NCBI GenBank assembly: GCA_029624815.1 | Contig: JARSSH010000057.1 | Span: forward strand, 110,611-174,610 | DNA from: Candidatus Competibacter sp. | GTDB lineage: Bacteria; Pseudomonadota; Gammaproteobacteria; Competibacterales; Competibacteraceae | Direction of reading: 5' to 3' | Length of the DNA stretch: 64,000 nt | Part shown: in pieces, positions 28,189 through 38,918 of the stretch | Numbering within the stretch: position 1 is the first letter of the stretch | How the letters are laid out: each line of letters begins with the position of its first letter | Program-made: the position numbers and the translations under genes | The notes under the pieces: generated by a model | The model's input: the letters and a program-made list of their open reading frames with translations, nothing else | Databases searched by the model: none | What the model was told of the DNA's origin: nothing

Positions 28189-29412
28189 ATGACGACCATA
28201 ACCCCTCAGACTGAACTGCCGCTCGCCGGTATCCGGGTCATCGATGTGGCCACGGTAATCGCGGCGCCCTACTGCGCGACCATCCTCGGCGAATTCGGCG
28301 CCGAAGTGCTCAAGGTCGAACACCCAATGGGTGGGGACGTGTGCCGCAAGTTCGGTACGCCGACCCATCGCGGCGACACGCTGGCCTGGCTCGGCGAGGC
28401 TCGCAACAAGAAGTCGGTGACCATCGACCTGCACCGCCCCGACGGCGTCGAGCTGTTCAAGCGCCTGATCGAAAAGGCGGATGTGCTGTGCGAAAACTTC
28501 CGGACCGGCACGCTGGAAAAATGGGGCCTGGGCTGGGAGGTGCTGCAACGGATCAACCCCGGTCTGATCATGCTGCGAGTGACCGGCTACGGCCAGACCG
28601 GCCCGTACCGGGACCGGCCCGGCTTCGCGCGCATCGCGCACGCCGTCGGCGGCATCGCCTATCTGTCCGGCATGCCCAAGGGGACTCCGGTCACGCCGGG
28701 TTCGACCACGCTGGGCGATTATCTGACCGGCCTGTACGGCTGCGTGGGCGTGCTGATGGCGTTGCGCTACCGTGAGGAAACCGGCCTGGGTCAGTATGTC
28801 GATGCCGCGCTGTACGAGTCGGTGTTTCGCTGCACCGACGAGCTGGCGCCGGCCTTTGCCATGTTCGGCACCGTGCGCGAGCGGCACGGACCGACCCATA
28901 ACGATTTTGCCTGTCCCTACGGTCATTTCCCGACCAAGGACGGCAAATGGGTGGCCCTGGCCTGTGCGACCGACAAGCTGTTCGGACGGCTGGCCGAAGC
29001 GATGGGGCGGCCGGAGTTGGCGTCTTCCGGACTTTATGGCGAACAGAAAACCCGACTGGAGAACCGTCATGACGTTAACGAAATCGTGCGGGACTGGTGC
29101 GGTTCCCTGCCCCGGGAGGAATTGCTCAAGCGCTGCTATGCGACCGGCGCTCCGGCCGGCCCGCTGAACAATATCGCCGATATTTACGGTGACCGTCAGT
29201 TTCATGCCCGGCGCAATCTGGTGGCCATCGACGACGAGGATTTGGGCGAGACCATCGTCGTGCCCTCGGTGATTCCCCGGTTGTCGGAAACGCCGGGGCA
29301 AATCCGTCATCTCGGTCCCAAACTCGGGCAGCATACCGAGGAGGTGCTCGGCGAATTGCTGGGAATGAGCCAAGAAGAAATCGGCGAGTTGAAGAAGAAG
29401 CGGGTGATATGA
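28189..29412 (+). CDS. Family III (CaiB/BaiF) CoA-transferase, SmtB-like
   Basis: 407-aa paralogue of the preceding gene, 14 bp downstream. Shows [60 protein letters not shown] and [15 protein letters not shown]. The catalytic carboxylate expected for this family falls in the [11 protein letters not shown] region. Its stop overlaps the hydratase start (ATGA), so it is translationally coupled. Probably the second subunit of a heteromeric malate/citramalate CoA-transferase; independent activity on mesaconate or itaconate is an alternative. Confidence 0.8.
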   Translation: MTTITPQTELPLAGIRVIDVATVIAAPYCATILGEFGAEVLKVEHPMGGDVCRKFGTPTHRGDTLAWLGEARNKKSVTIDLHRPDGVELFKRLIEKADVLCENFRTGTLEKWGLGWEVLQRINPGLIMLRVTGYGQTGPYRDRPGFARIAHAVGGIAYLSGMPKGTPVTPGSTTLGDYLTGLYGCVGVLMALRYREETGLGQYVDAALYESVFRCTDELAPAFAMFGTVRERHGPTHNDFACPYGHFPTKDGKWVALACATDKLFGRLAEAMGRPELASSGLYGEQKTRLENRHDVNEIVRDWCGSLPREELLKRCYATGAPAGPLNNIADIYGDRQFHARRNLVAIDDEDLGETIVVPSVIPRLSETPGQIRHLGPKLGQHTEEVLGELLGMSQEEIGELKKKRVI

Positions 29413-30251
29413 GCGACGCGAACTTGCAGGATTGGGTGGGGAAAAAGGAAGAAATCCGGGATTGCGTTTATCCCACGCCAGCCAGAGCGCTGGCCCTAAC
29501 CTTGAATGATCGGGATTTTGTGGGCAAGGAAGGCGATCCACTACCTGAGCTTTGGCATTGGCTGTATTTTTTGCCGCTGGTTGCCCGCGCGGAAATAGGC
29601 CCGGATGGCCATCCGAAACGTGGTGGCTTTTTGCCGCCAGTTTCCCTGGAGCGGCGGATGTGGGCCAGCGGCCAATTGACGTTTCACCAGGATCTGCGGA
29701 TCGGCGAGGCGGTTACGAAAACCTCCGAAATCCTCAAGGTGGCGGAAAAGGAAGGCAAAGCCGGTCGTATGGTGTTTGTCACCGTCCGGCACTTGATCGG
29801 TTCCGTCAGAGGGATCGCCATCGAGGAACAACAGGATATCGTGTATTTGCCAATGCCCAAGGCATTCGTTGCGGCGGCTCCCAACCCGGTTCCTGGGGAT
29901 CTTGCATGGAAGGAGGCGTATCCCGTCGATCCGGTGCTGCTGTTCCGTTTCTCGGCGTTGACCTTCAATTCCCACAAAATCCACTACGACATCAAATACG
30001 CCACCGAGGTGGAAAAGTATCCCGGCCTGGTGGTGCATGGTCCCTTGCAGGCTGTCCTGTTACTGGAATCGGCGAAGCGCAACAACCCGGATCGGCGACC
30101 GGCCAGCTACCGCTTTCGCGCGCTGCGGCCCCTTTTCGATTTTGACCAAGTGTCTGTTTGCGGCCGGCCCAGCCCGGATGGCGGCCATGAGTTATATACG
30201 GCCAATACCGGCAACGATGTTGGCATGCAGGCCACCGTATCCTGGAGGTGA
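29409..30251 (+). CDS. meh: Mesaconyl-C4-CoA / itaconyl-CoA hydratase-type double hot-dog protein
   Basis: Predicted to hydrate mesaconyl-C4-CoA (or itaconyl-CoA) to citramalyl-CoA. At 280 aa it is a double hot-dog, HTD2/FAS1-like dehydratase. The N-terminal half carries [12 protein letters not shown] and [19 protein letters not shown]; the C-terminal half has the MaoC-type motif [18 protein letters not shown] followed by [12 protein letters not shown]. This combination is typical of Meh of the 3-hydroxypropionate bicycle and of Ich of itaconate breakdown, which are homologous. It is flanked by CoA-transferases and a CitE-like lyase, which supports either role. Confidence 0.75.
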   Translation: MSDANLQDWVGKKEEIRDCVYPTPARALALTLNDRDFVGKEGDPLPELWHWLYFLPLVARAEIGPDGHPKRGGFLPPVSLERRMWASGQLTFHQDLRIGEAVTKTSEILKVAEKEGKAGRMVFVTVRHLIGSVRGIAIEEQQDIVYLPMPKAFVAAAPNPVPGDLAWKEAYPVDPVLLFRFSALTFNSHKIHYDIKYATEVEKYPGLVVHGPLQAVLLLESAKRNNPDRRPASYRFRALRPLFDFDQVSVCGRPSPDGGHELYTANTGNDVGMQATVSWR

Positions 30252-30256
30252 AGTCG

Positions 30257-31177
30257 ATGGCGGAGAGATTGGAGCGTTCGATATTGCTGGTTCCGGCTTC
30301 CAACTGGAACATGATTCAAAAGACCGCCGCCGCCGGCGCGGATGCCGTTTGCATCGATCTGGAAGACGCGGTGACGGTGGACGAAAAGGAGGCGAGCCGG
30401 GCCAACGTGGTGCGTGCGTACAAGGAACTGGATTTCGGCAACAAGCTGAGGATGTACCGGATCAATGGACTGGACACTCATTATGCCTACCGGGATCTGA
30501 TCGAAGTGGTGGAAGCCGCCGGGGATGGCATCGATTTGATCGTGGTGCCCAAGGTGAACCGCCCGGAAGATATCTATGTGGTGGAAACGCTGCTGACGCA
30601 AATCGAGAGCTACCGGCAATTCTCGCGCCCCATCGGCATCGAGGCGCTGATCGAGACGGCGGCCGGTTGCGTCAACATTCGGGAAATCGCGGCTTGTTCC
30701 ACCCGACTGGAAGGGTTCGTGTACGGACCCGGCGATTACGCGGCGTCGGTACGGATGCCGATGGAATCGATCGGAGAACTGGACGAAAACGACGCGGCTT
30801 ATCCCGGTCACCGCTGGCACCACATCATGCATTCGATCGTCAGCGCCGCCCGCGCCTACAATAAGCGCGCCATCGACGGACCTTTCGCCGGCATCAAGAA
30901 TCCCGAGGGCTTGACGCAGGCGTGTAAAATCGGGCGGGCCATGGGCTTCGACGGCAAATGGTGCATTCACCCGAGCCAGATCGAAACGGTCAACCGTACC
31001 TATGTTCCGTCGGCAAAGGATATCGAATGGGCGCAAACCGTGCTGCGCGAGTACGAAATCGCGCGACAAGAGGGCAGGGGCGCGCTCAGCGTCAAGGGAA
31101 AAATGATCGATGTCGCTTCGCTCAGAATCTGCCACACCCTGGTTGAAAGGGCTAAACTGGCGGGATTACTCCACTGA
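30257..31177 (+). CDS. Malyl-CoA/(S)-citramalyl-CoA lyase family protein (CitE/HpcH superfamily)
   Basis: Predicted to cleave citramalyl-CoA to acetyl-CoA and pyruvate, or malyl-CoA to acetyl-CoA and glyoxylate. ATG 30257 is preceded by GGAGG eight bases upstream; a GTG at 30248 overlaps the hydratase stop. TIM-barrel motifs: ADAVCIDLEDAVTVDEKE (Mg site), IGIEALIETAAGCVNIREI (catalytic Glu) and GFVYGPGDYAASVRMP. The C-terminus has GFDGKWCIHPSQIETVN and the lid. Substrate range is inferred from the operon. Confidence 0.85.
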   Translation: MAERLERSILLVPASNWNMIQKTAAAGADAVCIDLEDAVTVDEKEASRANVVRAYKELDFGNKLRMYRINGLDTHYAYRDLIEVVEAAGDGIDLIVVPKVNRPEDIYVVETLLTQIESYRQFSRPIGIEALIETAAGCVNIREIAACSTRLEGFVYGPGDYAASVRMPMESIGELDENDAAYPGHRWHHIMHSIVSAARAYNKRAIDGPFAGIKNPEGLTQACKIGRAMGFDGKWCIHPSQIETVNRTYVPSAKDIEWAQTVLREYEIARQEGRGALSVKGKMIDVASLRICHTLVERAKLAGLLH

Positions 31178-31188
31178 GACGATATGTC

Positions 31189-32409
31189 ATGGCGAAAATA
31201 TTGGAAGGACTGCGAGTGGTCGAGGGAACCGCCTTCGTGGCCGCGCCGCTGGCGGGTATGACGCTAGCGCAGATGGGCGCGGATGTGATCCGCTTCGACC
31301 GCCTCCGGGGCGGTCTGGACCATCACCGCTGGCCGGTCACCCACGACAACAAAAGCCTGTTCTGGGCCGGCTTGAACAAGGGCAAGCGCTCCCTGGCCGT
31401 GGATGTGGGCACGCCGCGCGGGCAGGAGATCGTCACCCGGTTGATCTGCGCCCCCGGGCCGGAAGCAGGCATTTTTCTGACCAATCTTCGGGTGCGCGGC
31501 TGGATGGATTACGAGCATCTGAAGCAACACCGCGAAGACCTGATCATGCTGACCGTGCTCGGCAATCGGCAGGGTGGCCCAGCGGTCGATTACACGGTCA
31601 ACCCCGGAGTGGGCTTTCCCCATGCCACCGGGCCGGAAGGTTCCGCCGACCCGGTCTGTCATGTGCTGCCGGCCTGGGATTGCATCACCGGGCAGATGGC
31701 GGCGCTGGGCCTGCTGGCGGCCGAGCGGCATCGGCGGCTGACCGGGCAGGGGCAGTCGGTGGAGATTGCCTTGAAGGATGTCGCCCTGGCCATGCTGGGA
31801 AACCTGGGCATCATCGGCGAAGTGATGGTCAACGATTTCGACCGGCCCAAGTACGGCAATTATCTGTACGGCGCCTACGGCAACGAATTCGATACCGCCG
31901 ATGGCCGCAAGGTGATGGTGGTCGGCCTGACCCGCCGGCAGTGGGACGGGTTGTGCAAGACCACCGGCCTGAAGACGGCATTCGACGCCCTGGGCGAGAA
32001 GTTGGGGCTGAATCTGAATCGGGAAGGTGATCGCTTCAAGGCCCGCGCCGAGATTACCGCGCTGTTGGCGCCCTGGTTTCGGGCCAGGAAAGTGGAGGAT
32101 TTCGCTCAAGCTTTCGACGAGAACGGAGTGACTTGGTCGGTGTTCCGCGGCTTCAAGCAGGCGGTCCAGGAGGAACCCGATCTGTCGACGCGGCATCCGA
32201 TGTTCAGCCTGCTCGAACAGCCGGGGATTGGGGAGTATCTGGTGCCGGGTTCTCCGTTCGAGTTCGGCGAATTCGAGCGTACTCCCCCCAAGCGGGCCGC
32301 CGTGCTGGGCGAACACACCGACGAAATCCTGTCGGGGATTCTCGGCATGAGCGACACCGAGATTTCCCGCCTGCACGAGGACAAAGTGGTGGCGGGACCG
32401 CGTCTTTGA
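31189..32409 (+). CDS. mct: Mesaconyl-CoA C1-C4 CoA-transferase-like (family III)
   Basis: Predicted to move CoA within mesaconyl-CoA from C1 to C4. 406 aa, divergent from the two upstream family III proteins. Signature-like blocks: LEGLRVVEGTAFVAAPLAGM, SLFWAGLNKGKRSLAVDV, DYTVNPGVGFPHATGP, VLPAWDCITGQMAALGLLAA and GNYLYGAYGNEFDTADGR. These follow closely what I recall of Chloroflexus Mct, so the call is stronger than for a generic CaiB protein. Eleven bases separate it from the lyase gene. No Mch-type mesaconyl-C1-CoA hydratase is seen in the window. Confidence 0.75.
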   Translation: MAKILEGLRVVEGTAFVAAPLAGMTLAQMGADVIRFDRLRGGLDHHRWPVTHDNKSLFWAGLNKGKRSLAVDVGTPRGQEIVTRLICAPGPEAGIFLTNLRVRGWMDYEHLKQHREDLIMLTVLGNRQGGPAVDYTVNPGVGFPHATGPEGSADPVCHVLPAWDCITGQMAALGLLAAERHRRLTGQGQSVEIALKDVALAMLGNLGIIGEVMVNDFDRPKYGNYLYGAYGNEFDTADGRKVMVVGLTRRQWDGLCKTTGLKTAFDALGEKLGLNLNREGDRFKARAEITALLAPWFRARKVEDFAQAFDENGVTWSVFRGFKQAVQEEPDLSTRHPMFSLLEQPGIGEYLVPGSPFEFGEFERTPPKRAAVLGEHTDEILSGILGMSDTEISRLHEDKVVAGPRL

Positions 32410-32428
32410 AGGTTGTCGCGCCGCCGGT

Positions 32429-33361
32429 TCAGGCGGCGACGTGCCCGTTCTTGTTCACCAGCCGCACGAACAGTTCTTCCAGCCGATTGGCTTTGTTGCG
32501 CAGGCTGACCACCTCGATGCCCCGCGCCGTCAGATCCCGAAACAGACCGTTCAGGCCGCAATCCTTGGACACGTCGGCCTCCAGGGTCCAGTCGTCCACC
32601 CGTCGCAGTACGTAGCCGGCCACGACCGGAGGGTCGGCCAGCGGCCGGCGCAGGTTCAGCACGAAGGTTTCCAGATGCAGCCGGCCGAGCAGGGCGCTCA
32701 TCCGGTCGTTCTCGACGATCCGGCCCCGGTCGATGATGGCGATGTGCCGACACAGGGTTTCGGCTTCCTCCAGGTAATGCGTGGTCAGAATGATGGTGGT
32801 GCCGCGCGCGTTGATGGCGCGCAGGAACTCCCAGGTCGAGCGGCGGATCTCGATGTCCACCCCGGCGGTCGGTTCGTCCAGGATCAGCAGCTTCGGTTCG
32901 TGAACCAGGGCGCGGGCGATCATCAGACGGCGCTTCATGCCGCCCGACAGCTCCCGCGCCATCATCCGCCGTTTTTCCCACAAACCCAGTTGTTTCAGGT
33001 AGATTTCGGCCCGCTGGCGAGCCAGCTCGCGCGGAATGCCGTAATAGCCGGCCTGATTGACGACGATCTCGATGACGGGTTCGAACTGATTGAAATTGAA
33101 CTCCTGCGGCACCAGCCCAATGCAGGCTTTCGCCGCGTTCAGTTCGCGGTCGAGATCGTGGCCGAAGACCTGTACGGAACCGGCGGATTTGCGCACCAGC
33201 GAGCAGACGATGCCGATGGTGGTGGATTTGCCGGCGCCGTTGGGGCCGAGCAAGGCGAAGAACTCCCCTTCCGCGACCTCCAGATCGATGCCGCGCAGAG
33301 CCTCAAGGCCGTTGCCGTAGGTCTTGCGCAACTGGTGCAGGGTCAGGGCGGGAGTGGTCAT
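32429..33361 (-). CDS. yadG: ABC transporter ATPase, YadG-like
   Basis: ATPase for the YadH-type exporter. ATG 33361 (MTTPALTLHQLRKTYGNG) is the family start; the longer frame to 33418 overlaps apbE. Walker A GPNGAGKST, Q-loop VPQEFNFNQF (the NFN motif typical of YadG), ABC signature LSGGMKRRL, Walker B LLILDEP and H-loop TTHYLEEAE are all intact. 310 aa. Partner permease lies 5.7 kb away at 25956-26729. Confidence 0.93.
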   Translation of the reverse strand: MTTPALTLHQLRKTYGNGLEALRGIDLEVAEGEFFALLGPNGAGKSTTIGIVCSLVRKSAGSVQVFGHDLDRELNAAKACIGLVPQEFNFNQFEPVIEIVVNQAGYYGIPRELARQRAEIYLKQLGLWEKRRMMARELSGGMKRRLMIARALVHEPKLLILDEPTAGVDIEIRRSTWEFLRAINARGTTIILTTHYLEEAETLCRHIAIIDRGRIVENDRMSALLGRLHLETFVLNLRRPLADPPVVAGYVLRRVDDWTLEADVSKDCGLNGLFRDLTARGIEVVSLRNKANRLEELFVRLVNKNGHVAA

Positions 33362-33386
33362 GGCGCGGTCGGAATCCGATGGAAAA

Positions 33387-34451
33387 TCAGGGTTGTTGGG
33401 GAAGCAGATACGGCCCAAATTCGGGCGTGAACCGTTCCCGAAAGCCGCCGTCCGATCCGATCAGCACGAAAAACGCGGCCAGATGATGTTCGCTGGCCAA
33501 TTGAAAACCCGATTCCGGACCGGCGGCCATCAAGGCGGTGGCGGTGGCGTCGGCCACCATGGAGCGATCGCCGATCACCGTCACCGAGGCCAGGGTATGC
33601 GGGACTGGCCAGCCAGTCCGGGGGTTGATGATGTGCGAGTAACGTTGGCCGTTCTGTTCGAAGAAATTGCGGTAATCACCCGAGGTGGAAACCGCGCGGT
33701 CGCCGGGTCGGATCAATCGTTCGACCGAGCGCTGGCCTGCCTCCGGTTTTTCGATGGCGATGGTCCAGGGTTCGCCGCGACCGTTGTGGCCCCGAGCACG
33801 GATTTCGCCGCCGATCGAAGCCAGGTAGTTTTCGATCGGAATGCCATCGATCAAGGCGGCCATCCGGTCCACGCCGTAGCCTTTGGCCACAGCGGAAAGA
33901 TCGACGTACAGGTCGGCGCGATCCTTTTTCAACGCCGGCGGATCGGCGCGGGCGTGCAAGCGCTGGTGGCCGACCCGCTCGCGGGCCTGGGCGATGGCGG
34001 TTTCCGAGGGAACGTCGTCGCGGCGCGGGTCCGGCCCAAAGCCCCAGAGGTTGACCAGCGGGCCGACGGTGATATCGAACGCGCCGCCGCTGAGTTCGCC
34101 GATTCGCAGACTCTCGGCGACCACCTGTTGCAGTTCGGAAGAAACCGGCACCCAGTCGGTGCTGGGGTTGCGGTTGAAACGCGACAGTTCCGAATCGGGA
34201 TCGTAGGTGGACATTTGCCGGTTGACGTGGATCAACATCTCCTCGATCCGCGCCTGAAGATCGGCGGGGACGGTCTGTCCGGGCGCCGGCGCCAACTTGA
34301 GTTCGTAGCTGGTGCCCATGGTGGCGCCGGTCAGGCGCACGGTGGGGTCTGGCGGGGCGCTGTCGCAGGCGGCCAGCACCAGTCCGACCAGCAATGGCAA
34401 GACTTGGGTTGGCCACCGACGGCGCGGCAGTCTGCAAGGGCGGTTCGGCAT
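33387..34451 (-). CDS. apbE: FAD:protein FMN transferase, ApbE lipoprotein
   Basis: Attaches FMN covalently to threonine of target flavoproteins such as NqrB/NqrC or RnfG/RnfD. Lipobox VGLVLAAC gives a periplasmic lipoprotein. Conserved ApbE blocks: TGATMGTSYELKL, NRQMSTYDPDSELSRFN, FDITVGPLVNLWGFGP, DLSAVAKGYGVDRMAALID, RAVSTSGDYRNFFEQNGQRY with HIINPRTG, and the DATATALM helix. 354 aa, normal length. Ends 25 bp before yadG; no target flavoprotein gene is nearby. Confidence 0.95.
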   Translation of the reverse strand: MPNRPCRLPRRRWPTQVLPLLVGLVLAACDSAPPDPTVRLTGATMGTSYELKLAPAPGQTVPADLQARIEEMLIHVNRQMSTYDPDSELSRFNRNPSTDWVPVSSELQQVVAESLRIGELSGGAFDITVGPLVNLWGFGPDPRRDDVPSETAIAQARERVGHQRLHARADPPALKKDRADLYVDLSAVAKGYGVDRMAALIDGIPIENYLASIGGEIRARGHNGRGEPWTIAIEKPEAGQRSVERLIRPGDRAVSTSGDYRNFFEQNGQRYSHIINPRTGWPVPHTLASVTVIGDRSMVADATATALMAAGPESGFQLASEHHLAAFFVLIGSDGGFRERFTPEFGPYLLPQQP

Positions 34452-34547
34452 GATGGCGCTATGAAGGTCGGTGGGCCGGCGTGCGTGGGCCGAATAAAAC
34501 CGGCGGCGCCAGACAGGCGCCGCCGGTCGTTACGGAGAGGGTATCGT

Positions 34548-35438
34548 TCAGACGCCGGTCGCCGCCGCTTCCATCGCGGTGATGGCGTCGGCCATGCTCA
34601 CCACGCGGCGAGCGCTCTCGACATGAAGGTTTTCGACCAGCCGGCCGTTCACCACCACCACGCCCTCGCCGCGCGCCGCCGCTGCCGCGTGGGCTTCGAT
34701 GATTTGCCGCGACCAGGCCACATCTTCCGGCTTCGGGGTGAAGACCTCGTTGCAGGGGCCCACCTGCTTGGGATGGATCAGCGTCTTGCCGTCGAAGCCG
34801 AACTCGCTGCCCTGGCGGCAGGCGAATTCGAAGCCGGCGTCGTCGTTGAGATCGAGATACACGCCGTCGAGGATGGCCAGTCCGGCGGCGCGGGCGGCCA
34901 GCAGACACAGGCCGAGCGAGGTGACGAACGGCAGGCGTTCGTGGGTATGGGCGCAGTCCAGTTCCTTGGCCAGGTCGGAGGTGCCCATGACCAGACATTC
35001 CATGCGCGACGAGGCGCGGGCGATCCATTGCGATTCGAGAATGCTGCGCGGAGTTTCCATCATCGCCCAGATCGTCATGCTGGCCGGCGCGCCGTTGGCT
35101 TCCATGATCGCTTCCATATGGTGGATGGCGTCGGCGCTTTCCACCTTGGGCAGCAGCAGGGCGTCGGCGCCCGATTTCGAGGCCATGGCGATGTCTTCGT
35201 AGCCCCAGCGGGTGGACAGGGCGTTGACGCGAACGATGGTTTCGCGCATACCGAAACCGCCGGCGGCGACCGCCTCGCACACCTGCTTGCGAGCCAGTTC
35301 CTTGGCGTCGGGCGCAACGGCGTCTTCCAGGTCGAGGATCAGGCCATCGGCCGGCAGGGCGCGGGCTTTTTCCAGGGCGCGGGCGTTGGAGCCCGGCATG
35401 TACAGCACGCTGCGGCGGGGACGCGCGGATTTGGGCAT
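34548..35438 (-). CDS. CitE-like CoA-ester lyase (malyl/citramalyl-CoA lyase family), second copy
   Basis: HpcH/HpaI aldolase-CitE superfamily, 296 aa. ATG 35438 follows AAGGAG. Blocks: RRSVLYMPGSNARALEKA, ADGLILDLEDAVAPDAKE (Mg site), IWAMMETPRSILESQWIA, GTSDLAKEL and GFDGKTLIHPKQVGPCNEVF. It differs from the operon lyase at 30257 and looks closer to single-gene malyl-CoA/beta-methylmalyl-CoA lyases. Nearness to the operon suggests related chemistry; stand-alone transcription is likely. Confidence 0.85.
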   Translation of the reverse strand: MPKSARPRRSVLYMPGSNARALEKARALPADGLILDLEDAVAPDAKELARKQVCEAVAAGGFGMRETIVRVNALSTRWGYEDIAMASKSGADALLLPKVESADAIHHMEAIMEANGAPASMTIWAMMETPRSILESQWIARASSRMECLVMGTSDLAKELDCAHTHERLPFVTSLGLCLLAARAAGLAILDGVYLDLNDDAGFEFACRQGSEFGFDGKTLIHPKQVGPCNEVFTPKPEDVAWSRQIIEAHAAAAARGEGVVVVNGRLVENLHVESARRVVSMADAITAMEAAATGV

Positions 35439-35550
35439 AATGGTTCTCCTTGTGGGGTTTGGGGGCGCGGGCTTGGAGCGCCCGCGAAATTTAGTAGAGA
35501 TTAGCGCAACCGGGACGCGGCCGAAAGCCTGTAAAGTTTATATTGTTTTC

Positions 35551-35568
35551 TTTCGCCCAAGGGCGAAA
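35551..35568. promoter_or_regulatory. 18-bp palindrome in the lyase/uspA divergent gap
   Basis: TTTCGCCC and GGGCGAAA flank AA without mismatch. AAGGAGG at 35568-35574 follows on the plus strand, yet no start codon sits at the right distance. An operator or stable RNA hairpin is possible. Confidence 0.45.
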
Positions 35569-35705
35569 AGGAGGTTCTCGTTAGTCTTTTTTCCGCGAAT
35601 TCCGTAATCTACTGTCCTTGTCTTCTTGCGCGTCGTCGACCGTGAACCCGATACGGCGGCTTGGGCGGCAAGGCGTTTCAACTCTCGGTAGTCGGAGCAA
35701 AATTC

Positions 35706-36227
35706 ATGATTCCCCAAGTCAAGACCATTTTGTATACCACGGCCCTGGGCAGCCACACGCGGCCGGTGTTCCGGTTCACCGTGGGCTTGGCCAAGCAACT
35801 CGGGGCCAGAATCATTCTGCTGCATGTGGTCGAGCCGCTGAGTAATTCGGTGCGGTTTCTGATCGACTCCTATCTGAAGCCGGACACGGCGAAGGATCTG
35901 CATCATCAGGCCAGTGAAGGTATTTTGCAGAAGATCCACCAGCGGATGGAGGCATTTTGCGCGGAGGAACTCGGCGCCACACTCGAACAGACGGAAGTGA
36001 TCGCGGAAGTTCGCGTGGCCAGCGGCTTGGCTTGCGAAGTGATTCTGTCCGAGGCCGACCGGCACAACGCCGATCTGATCGTCATGGGCACGCACACCGG
36101 TTCAGGGGTGCGAACCGATTTGCTAGGCTCGACCACCCGCCGGATCACCCTGACCTCGAAGCGCCCGGTGTTGGTTGTCCCGGTGGCGGACAGCAACAGC
36201 AACGAATGGTCTAAACCTCTGATTTAA
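35706..36227 (+). CDS. Universal stress protein, UspA family
   Basis: Single Usp domain, 173 aa. ATG 35706 is preceded by GGAG; upstream frame to 35661 is not needed. The ATP-binding pattern G-2x-G-9x-G-S/T is met by GTHTGSGVRTDLLGST near the C-terminus, and the N-terminus (MIPQVKTILYTTALGS) is the usual first strand. ATP binding is therefore predicted. It converges on trxB, with a shared hairpin between the stops. Confidence 0.9.
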   Translation: MIPQVKTILYTTALGSHTRPVFRFTVGLAKQLGARIILLHVVEPLSNSVRFLIDSYLKPDTAKDLHHQASEGILQKIHQRMEAFCAEELGATLEQTEVIAEVRVASGLACEVILSEADRHNADLIVMGTHTGSGVRTDLLGSTTRRITLTSKRPVLVVPVADSNSNEWSKPLI

Positions 36228-36241
36228 AATCCATAATGCTG

Positions 36242-36274
36242 GCGGGCAGGGCGAGATTTTCCCGCCTTGCCCGC
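36242..36274. terminator. Hairpin between convergent uspA and trxB
   Basis: GCGGGCAGGGCG (36242-36253) pairs with CGCCTTGCCCGC (36263-36274) with one mismatch; the loop contains TTTT. It lies exactly between the two stop codons and probably ends transcription from both sides. Confidence 0.6.
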
Positions 36275-36278
36275 ATGC

Positions 36279-37995
<1,717 letters not shown>

Positions 37996-38128
37996 GTGAC
38001 GTAGCTCCTTGAGGGTTGCTGAAGGTTGGTATCGGTGAATTGGAACTTAGCTTAAGCGAGGATTGCTCATTATGGAAATTGAATCATACAAATATATCGA
38101 TAGCTATTTACTAATTTATCCGCCGGGC

Positions 38129-38146
38129 TTGTCACGTTCCTGTCAT
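38129..38146 (+). promoter_or_regulatory. Pho box upstream of phoB
   Basis: TTGTCAC (38129-38135), a 4-bp spacer and CTGTCAT (38140-38146) reproduce the 7-4-7 architecture of the PhoB-binding site, 79 bases upstream of the phoB start. This predicts auto-activation under phosphate limitation. Confidence 0.75.
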
Positions 38147-38224
38147 GAAAGTTCCTTAATAAGGGAGCCGCGGTGATCGCTCCGCGAAGAGTTTGGGATG
38201 GTTCGAGTAAATTCAAGGGGATTC

Positions 38225-38917
38225 ATGAACGCAAAGCACATTTTAATCGTGGAGGACGAGCAGCCGATCCGGGAGATGATCACTTTCGCCTTGGCCGGGG
38301 TTGGCTACGAGGTGCGGGAAGCCGCCGACGCTCGTCAGGCGCAGGCCGCTATCTCCGAACGCCTGCCCGACCTGATCCTGCTGGATTGGATGCTGCCCGG
38401 CATCAGCGGCATCGATTTCGCCAGGCGCTTGAAGAAGGAAGATTTAACACGCGAGCTGCCGATCATCATGCTAACCGCCCGCGCCGAGGAGGAAGACAAG
38501 GTGCAGGGTCTGGAAAGCGGCGCCGACGATTATGTCACCAAGCCCTTTTCCCCGCGCGAGCTGGTGGCCCGCATCCGGGCGGTGTTGCGGCGGGGCGGGC
38601 CGGCGGCGGAGGATGAAATTCTGCGCGCCAATGGGTTGTCCCTGGATCTGGCCAGTCATCGGGTGAGCGCCGGCGACGCGCTACTGGAGGTGGGGCCGAC
38701 CGAATACCGGCTGCTGGAGTTTTTCATGTCCCATCCGGAGCGGGTTTACAGTCGCGGCCAGTTGCTGGATCGCGTGTGGGGCAGCAACGTCTATGTCGAG
38801 GAGCGCACCGTGGACGTGCACATCCGCCGGCTGCGCAAGGTGTTGGAGCCTTTCGGTTATGAGGCGCTGATCCAGACGGTGCGCGGGGCCGGTTACCGGT
38901 TCTCGACCCGGATTTAG
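38225..38917 (+). CDS. phoB: Phosphate regulon response regulator PhoB
   Basis: OmpR/PhoB-family transcription factor for phosphate limitation. ATG 38225 has AAGGGG upstream, giving 230 aa, the standard size. Receiver: acidic pair VEDEQ, phospho-acceptor Asp54 in [10 protein letters not shown], the [20 protein letters not shown] segment and [11 protein letters not shown]-binding winged helix: [20 protein letters not shown] and [17 protein letters not shown]. Its own promoter carries a Pho box; phoR follows after one base. Confidence 0.96.
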   Translation: MNAKHILIVEDEQPIREMITFALAGVGYEVREAADARQAQAAISERLPDLILLDWMLPGISGIDFARRLKKEDLTRELPIIMLTARAEEEDKVQGLESGADDYVTKPFSPRELVARIRAVLRRGGPAAEDEILRANGLSLDLASHRVSAGDALLEVGPTEYRLLEFFMSHPERVYSRGQLLDRVWGSNVYVEERTVDVHIRRLRKVLEPFGYEALIQTVRGAGYRFSTRI

Positions 38918-38918
38918 C

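Noticed and set aside
35568-35607. Small gene after the AAGGAGG sequence
   Set aside because: No ATG, GTG or TTG at a workable distance with a meaningful frame.
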